Assembly: GCA_003648085.1 (NCBI GenBank)
Contig: QMOC01000073.1
Location: 1-8,640 of the forward strand
DNA: 8,640 nt
Direction of reading: 5' to 3'
DNA from: Chloroflexota bacterium
GTDB lineage: Bacteria; Chloroflexota; Anaerolineae; B4-G1
In this document: piece by piece, positions 6,361 to 8,640 of the stretch
Layout: each line of letters begins with the position of its first letter
How positions within the stretch are numbered: the first letter of the stretch is position 1
Made by a program: the position numbers and the translations under genes
Notes under the pieces: generated by a model
Told to the model about the DNA's origin: nothing
Databases searched by the model: none
What the model saw: only the letters and a program-made list of their open reading frames with translations

Positions 6361-7352
6361 GTCCGTCGTTTCCTGAATCGTTTAACCAGGGACATAATCC
6401 CTCCGGGCTCGAAGACCGCTATCAGCATAATCAGAGCGCCGTAAACCGCCAGGTGGATACCTCCCCCTCCCCCACCCAGATACACTCGCGTGAATTCCGC
6501 CATGGGGATCAGGATGGCAGCGCCGATGAGAGGCCCCCAGAGCGTGCCCGTCCCTCCCAACACGGGAATCAGGCAGATTCGAACGGAAAGGGCTAAAGGC
6601 AACACGCTATCCGGGTCTATATAGAGCAAGTATTGGGCATATAAAGTACCCCCCAGAGCGGCGAAGAAGGCGCTGATAATCATAGCGAACAACTTGTATC
6701 TGGTAGCATCTACCCCCACGCTCCTGGCAGCATCGGTGTCCTCCCTGATGGCCATGAGATAATAGCCCGGTCTGGAGCGCTCCACCCAACGGGTGACCAG
6801 AATCGAAGCCACCAGCAGCGTCAGGGCAATGTAGTAGTAGGGCGCTTTGGTGGTATGGAACTGGAAATTGAGCAGGGATTCGTCGAGCATGGGGACAAAG
6901 AGACCCCGCGCTCCTCCTATCCAATCCCAGTTGACGAAGATCAGGCGGATGATTTCCCCGGCAGCAATGGTAGCGATGGCAAAGTAGTGCCCTCGCAGCC
7001 GAAAGCAAGGGTAGCCGATGATGATCGAGACAAGTACTGCCACGGCTGCCCCGGCGAGCATTCCCAGCCAAGGGTTAACATTCCAACGCGAGAGAAGTAT
7101 TGTTGAAGTGTAGGCCCCTATACCGAAGAAGATAGCGTGGCCAAAGGAAACCTGGCCCGCGTAGCCCCCTAGCAGATTCCAGGCCTGGCCTAACACGCCA
7201 TAGAGGAAGATCAGAATCATAAGATGCTGGGGAAAGGGACGAGTAAAAAGGAAGGGAAAGGCAAGAATGAATAGTCCTACCAGACCTCCGGCGACTATGG
7301 CGGGCCAGGGTAATCGCTGTCGTATCAATCGTTGCCTCAGTGTGTCAGTCAT
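6357..7352 (-). CDS. livM: Branched-chain amino acid-type ABC transporter permease LivM
   Basis: This 331-residue integral membrane protein has about 8-10 hydrophobic segments. It contains the LivM hallmark GGYAGQVSFGHAIFFGIGAYT (62-82) and the cytoplasmic EAA-type loop AIREDTDAARSVGVDATRYKLFAMIISAF (201-229), which docks onto the ATPases. LGGTGTLWGPLIGAAI follows at 265-280. The C-terminal tail is basic (KRFRKRRT). It pairs with LivH to form the inner-membrane channel. The frame could start further upstream at TTG 7385, but ATG 7352 has AAGGAG exactly 5 nt before it, so it is chosen; this leaves 19 nt to the livH stop. An unusual run of six glycines (293-298) lies before the last membrane segment. 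The stop codon falls inside the downstream inverted repeat. Confidence 0.95.
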   Translation of the reverse strand: MTDTLRQRLIRQRLPWPAIVAGGLVGLFILAFPFLFTRPFPQHLMILIFLYGVLGQAWNLLGGYAGQVSFGHAIFFGIGAYTSTILLSRWNVNPWLGMLAGAAVAVLVSIIIGYPCFRLRGHYFAIATIAAGEIIRLIFVNWDWIGGARGLFVPMLDESLLNFQFHTTKAPYYYIALTLLVASILVTRWVERSRPGYYLMAIREDTDAARSVGVDATRYKLFAMIISAFFAALGGTLYAQYLLYIDPDSVLPLALSVRICLIPVLGGTGTLWGPLIGAAILIPMAEFTRVYLGGGGGGIHLAVYGALIMLIAVFEPGGIMSLVKRFRKRRT

Positions 7353-7371
7353 TCGTTCTCCTTGTCCGCAG

Positions 7372-8226
7372 TTAGAACTTCCCAAAGAGGCCCTGCGGCC
7401 TGGCGATGACCACTACCAGATATATGATGAACACGATCACGGACTTGAAGGCCGGGGCAACCAAGTGTCCGCCCAGAACCTGCACCAGTCCGATGATGAT
7501 ACCGGCAATGAAGGCCCCCGGGATGCTGCCGAATCCCCCCAACGCCACTACCACGAAGGCAGTCAGGTTGAAGATATCGCCCACCTTGGGGAAAATGAAG
7601 TAAAAGTTGGCCAGAAGCACCCCCGCCGCACCTGCACACGCTCCCCCGATACCCCAGGCGAGGGCAAACATGCGGTCACTGTTGATCCCCATCAGTGCAG
7701 CGGCCTCTTTGTCCTCCGCCGTGGCCTGGAGCGCCCTGCCTGTCTGCGTCCTGGTAACGAACCAGTAAACAAGGCCGGTGGCGACCATCGCTCCTGCGGC
7801 AGCCACTAACTGGGGTTTGCTGATGAAAAGTCCGAACACCTCCAACCTGCCATGGACAAGGGGCTCCTTAATCAGGCGATAGTCGGAACTCCAGAGAAAG
7901 TGAGCCATATTCTCCAGGAAGACCATCAGCCCGAAGGTAGAAAATATCTGGGCCACCATCGGCGCGGTGAGGACGCGCCTGATCATCAATCTATACGTGA
8001 CGATCCCGACGAAGAATAGGAGGATGGTACAGATTGGCAAGGCGAAAAGGGGGTCAATGGAGAGTAGTCTGTAAAGCCAGTAGGTGGCGTACATGCCCAG
8101 CATCAGGAAGGCACCGTGAGCGAAATTGACGATCTCCACCACTCCCCATATGAGTGTCAGCCCTACCGCAACCAGGGAAAAAATCAGCCCCATCAGGAAG
8201 CCGCTAATTAGAAGTTGAGATAACAT
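7372..8226 (-). CDS. livH: Branched-chain amino acid-type ABC transporter permease LivH
   Basis: This 284-residue inner-membrane permease is the usual LivH length. It begins LISGFLMGLIFSLVAVGLTLIWGVVEIVNFAHGAFLMLG (6-44), the conserved family N-terminus. The EAA-type loop ATAEDKEAAALMGINSDRMFALAWGIGGACAGAAGVL is at 168-204, followed by VVALGGFGSIPGAFIAGIIIG (226-246) and the terminal RPQGLFG (276-282). An open frame continues upstream to 8472, but it overlaps the binding-protein gene, and only the ATG at 8224-8226 gives the family N-terminus. A GGTGA-type ribosome binding site lies 5 nt before it. The gene follows the binding-protein gene after a 70-nt spacer with a strong hairpin. Confidence 0.95.
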   Translation of the reverse strand: MLSQLLISGFLMGLIFSLVAVGLTLIWGVVEIVNFAHGAFLMLGMYATYWLYRLLSIDPLFALPICTILLFFVGIVTYRLMIRRVLTAPMVAQIFSTFGLMVFLENMAHFLWSSDYRLIKEPLVHGRLEVFGLFISKPQLVAAAGAMVATGLVYWFVTRTQTGRALQATAEDKEAAALMGINSDRMFALAWGIGGACAGAAGVLLANFYFIFPKVGDIFNLTAFVVVALGGFGSIPGAFIAGIIIGLVQVLGGHLVAPAFKSVIVFIIYLVVVIARPQGLFGKF

Positions 8227-8252
8227 TTTTGTCACCCTGTCAACCAACAAGG

Positions 8253-8283
8253 GGGGCACAGCGGATCTGATCCGCTGTGCCCC
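8253..8283. repeat. Perfect 15-bp-arm palindrome between the binding-protein gene and livH
   Basis: GGGGCACAGCGGATC (8253-8267) is the exact reverse complement of 8269-8283, with a single T between them at 8268. As RNA it would form a stem of at least 12 pairs with a 7-nt loop. It begins 13 nt past the binding-protein stop codon (minus strand). The following sequence, CCTTGTTGG, is not a real U-tract, so it looks less like a full terminator than like a processing or mRNA-stabilising hairpin. Such a structure would let the binding protein be made in excess over the permeases. It may alternatively be an interspersed genomic palindrome. Confidence 0.85.
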
Positions 8284-8296
8284 ACGGTCGGTCCTA

Positions 8297-8640
8297 CTAC
8301 CTCTCACTCCAGGTGGGCATTGGCCAGATGATGTCCTTGGAGGCCAGGTCAAAGGGCCAGACGGTGTAGTACTTCTCGTCCTGCACCTGGACGATGATGC
8401 CCCGGCCGAGCGTGTTCTGCCCGGTCTCGGGATCGAACTTGATCCCTTCCCAGGGCATGATGAGCATGTCACCGGGGATGTCCGTCTCCAGCAGTGCCTT
8501 CCGGATGGCCTCCGGGTCCGTGGAGCCGGCCCGGTTGATGGCGTCGGCCAGGACGAGCATGCCGGTGAAGGAGCGGGCGCAACTGCCGTCCATGTTCTTG
8601 CCGTAGCGCTCGACGAACATATCGTTGACCGTCTTGACCA
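8297..8640 (-). CDS. Branched-chain amino acid-type ABC transporter substrate-binding protein (C-terminal part)
   Basis: The last 113 codons of a gene that enters from beyond the right edge of the window are visible. The frame is open from 8640 down to a TAG at 8297-8299. The segment has the type I periplasmic binding protein (LivJ/LivK, Peripla_BP_6) C-terminal pattern: MFVERYGKNMDGSCARSFTGMLVLADAINRAGSTDPEAIRKALLETDI, then a PWEGIKFDPETGQNTLGRGIIVQVQDEKYYTVWP strand pair. It would capture the substrate outside the membrane and hand it to LivH/LivM. The ligand-binding first domain and any signal peptide are outside the window, so ligand preference cannot be judged. Being first in the visible transporter operon fits the usual livK-livH-livM-livG-livF order. 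Confidence 0.92.
   Translation of the reverse strand, partial: VKTVNDMFVERYGKNMDGSCARSFTGMLVLADAINRAGSTDPEAIRKALLETDIPGDMLIMPWEGIKFDPETGQNTLGRGIIVQVQDEKYYTVWPFDLASKDIIWPMPTWSER

Noticed and set aside
7353..7385. LivM start at the TTG at 7385
   Set aside because: AAGGAG lies 5 nt before the ATG at 7352, and the extra residues would overlap livH without matching the family.
8253..8283. The palindrome as a standard Rho-independent terminator
   Set aside because: The stem is strong but is followed by CCTTGTTGG on the minus strand, not a U-run, and livH just downstream belongs to the same transporter.
8227..8472. N-terminal extension of LivH up to 8472
   Set aside because: It would overlap the binding-protein gene, crosses the palindrome, and is rich in Ser/Arg/Pro. 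The conserved LivH N-terminus starts at the ATG at 8226 with a ribosome binding site.

Overview
All genes in this 8.6 kb window lie on the minus strand, so transcription runs from the high coordinates to the low ones. The DNA is moderately GC-rich, genes are tightly packed (several overlap or sit a few bases apart), and GTG/TTG starts are used alongside ATG. The Liv-type transporter set, PCC-type carboxyltransferase, GC-rich intergenic palindromes and short AAATGA-type repeats resemble what I associate with uncultured Chloroflexota (Anaerolineae-like). That assignment is a weak inference. No RNA gene, CRISPR array or transposase is visible.

Region 1 (8640 to 6357, read leftwards): the C-terminal third of a periplasmic substrate-binding protein (LivK/LivJ type), a perfect 15-bp-arm palindrome, then the two permeases LivH and LivM. 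Region 2 (6356 to 6234): a 123-nt gap mostly filled by a pair of 23-nt inverted repeats, one of which runs into the livM stop codon. Region 3 (6233 to 4814): the two ATPases LivG and LivF. Together these form a complete branched-chain-amino-acid-type (HAAT family) ABC importer, with the binding protein cut by the window edge.

Region 4 (4808 to 1717): an ATP-dependent 5-oxoprolinase set, pxpA, pxpB and pxpC, with an extra gene between pxpA and pxpB. That gene matches my memory of the uncharacterised DUF2848 family and has a fumarylacetoacetate-hydrolase-like motif layout. The four genes overlap or nearly touch each other and follow livF by 5 nt. The simplest reading is one transcription unit that imports a small amide, lactam or amino-acid-like compound and opens or hydrolyses it, with 5-oxoproline to glutamate as the reference reaction.

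Region 5 (1716 to 1): a 98-nt gap holding a terminator-like hairpin and an extended -10 promoter candidate, then a full-length acyl-CoA carboxylase carboxyltransferase (PccB/MmdA type). After a short tandem-repeat junction comes the first seven codons of another gene, which runs off the window.

The best candidate for undescribed biology is the DUF2848 gene inside the 5-oxoprolinase operon and its direct linkage to a dedicated importer. The rest of the window is recognisable metabolism.
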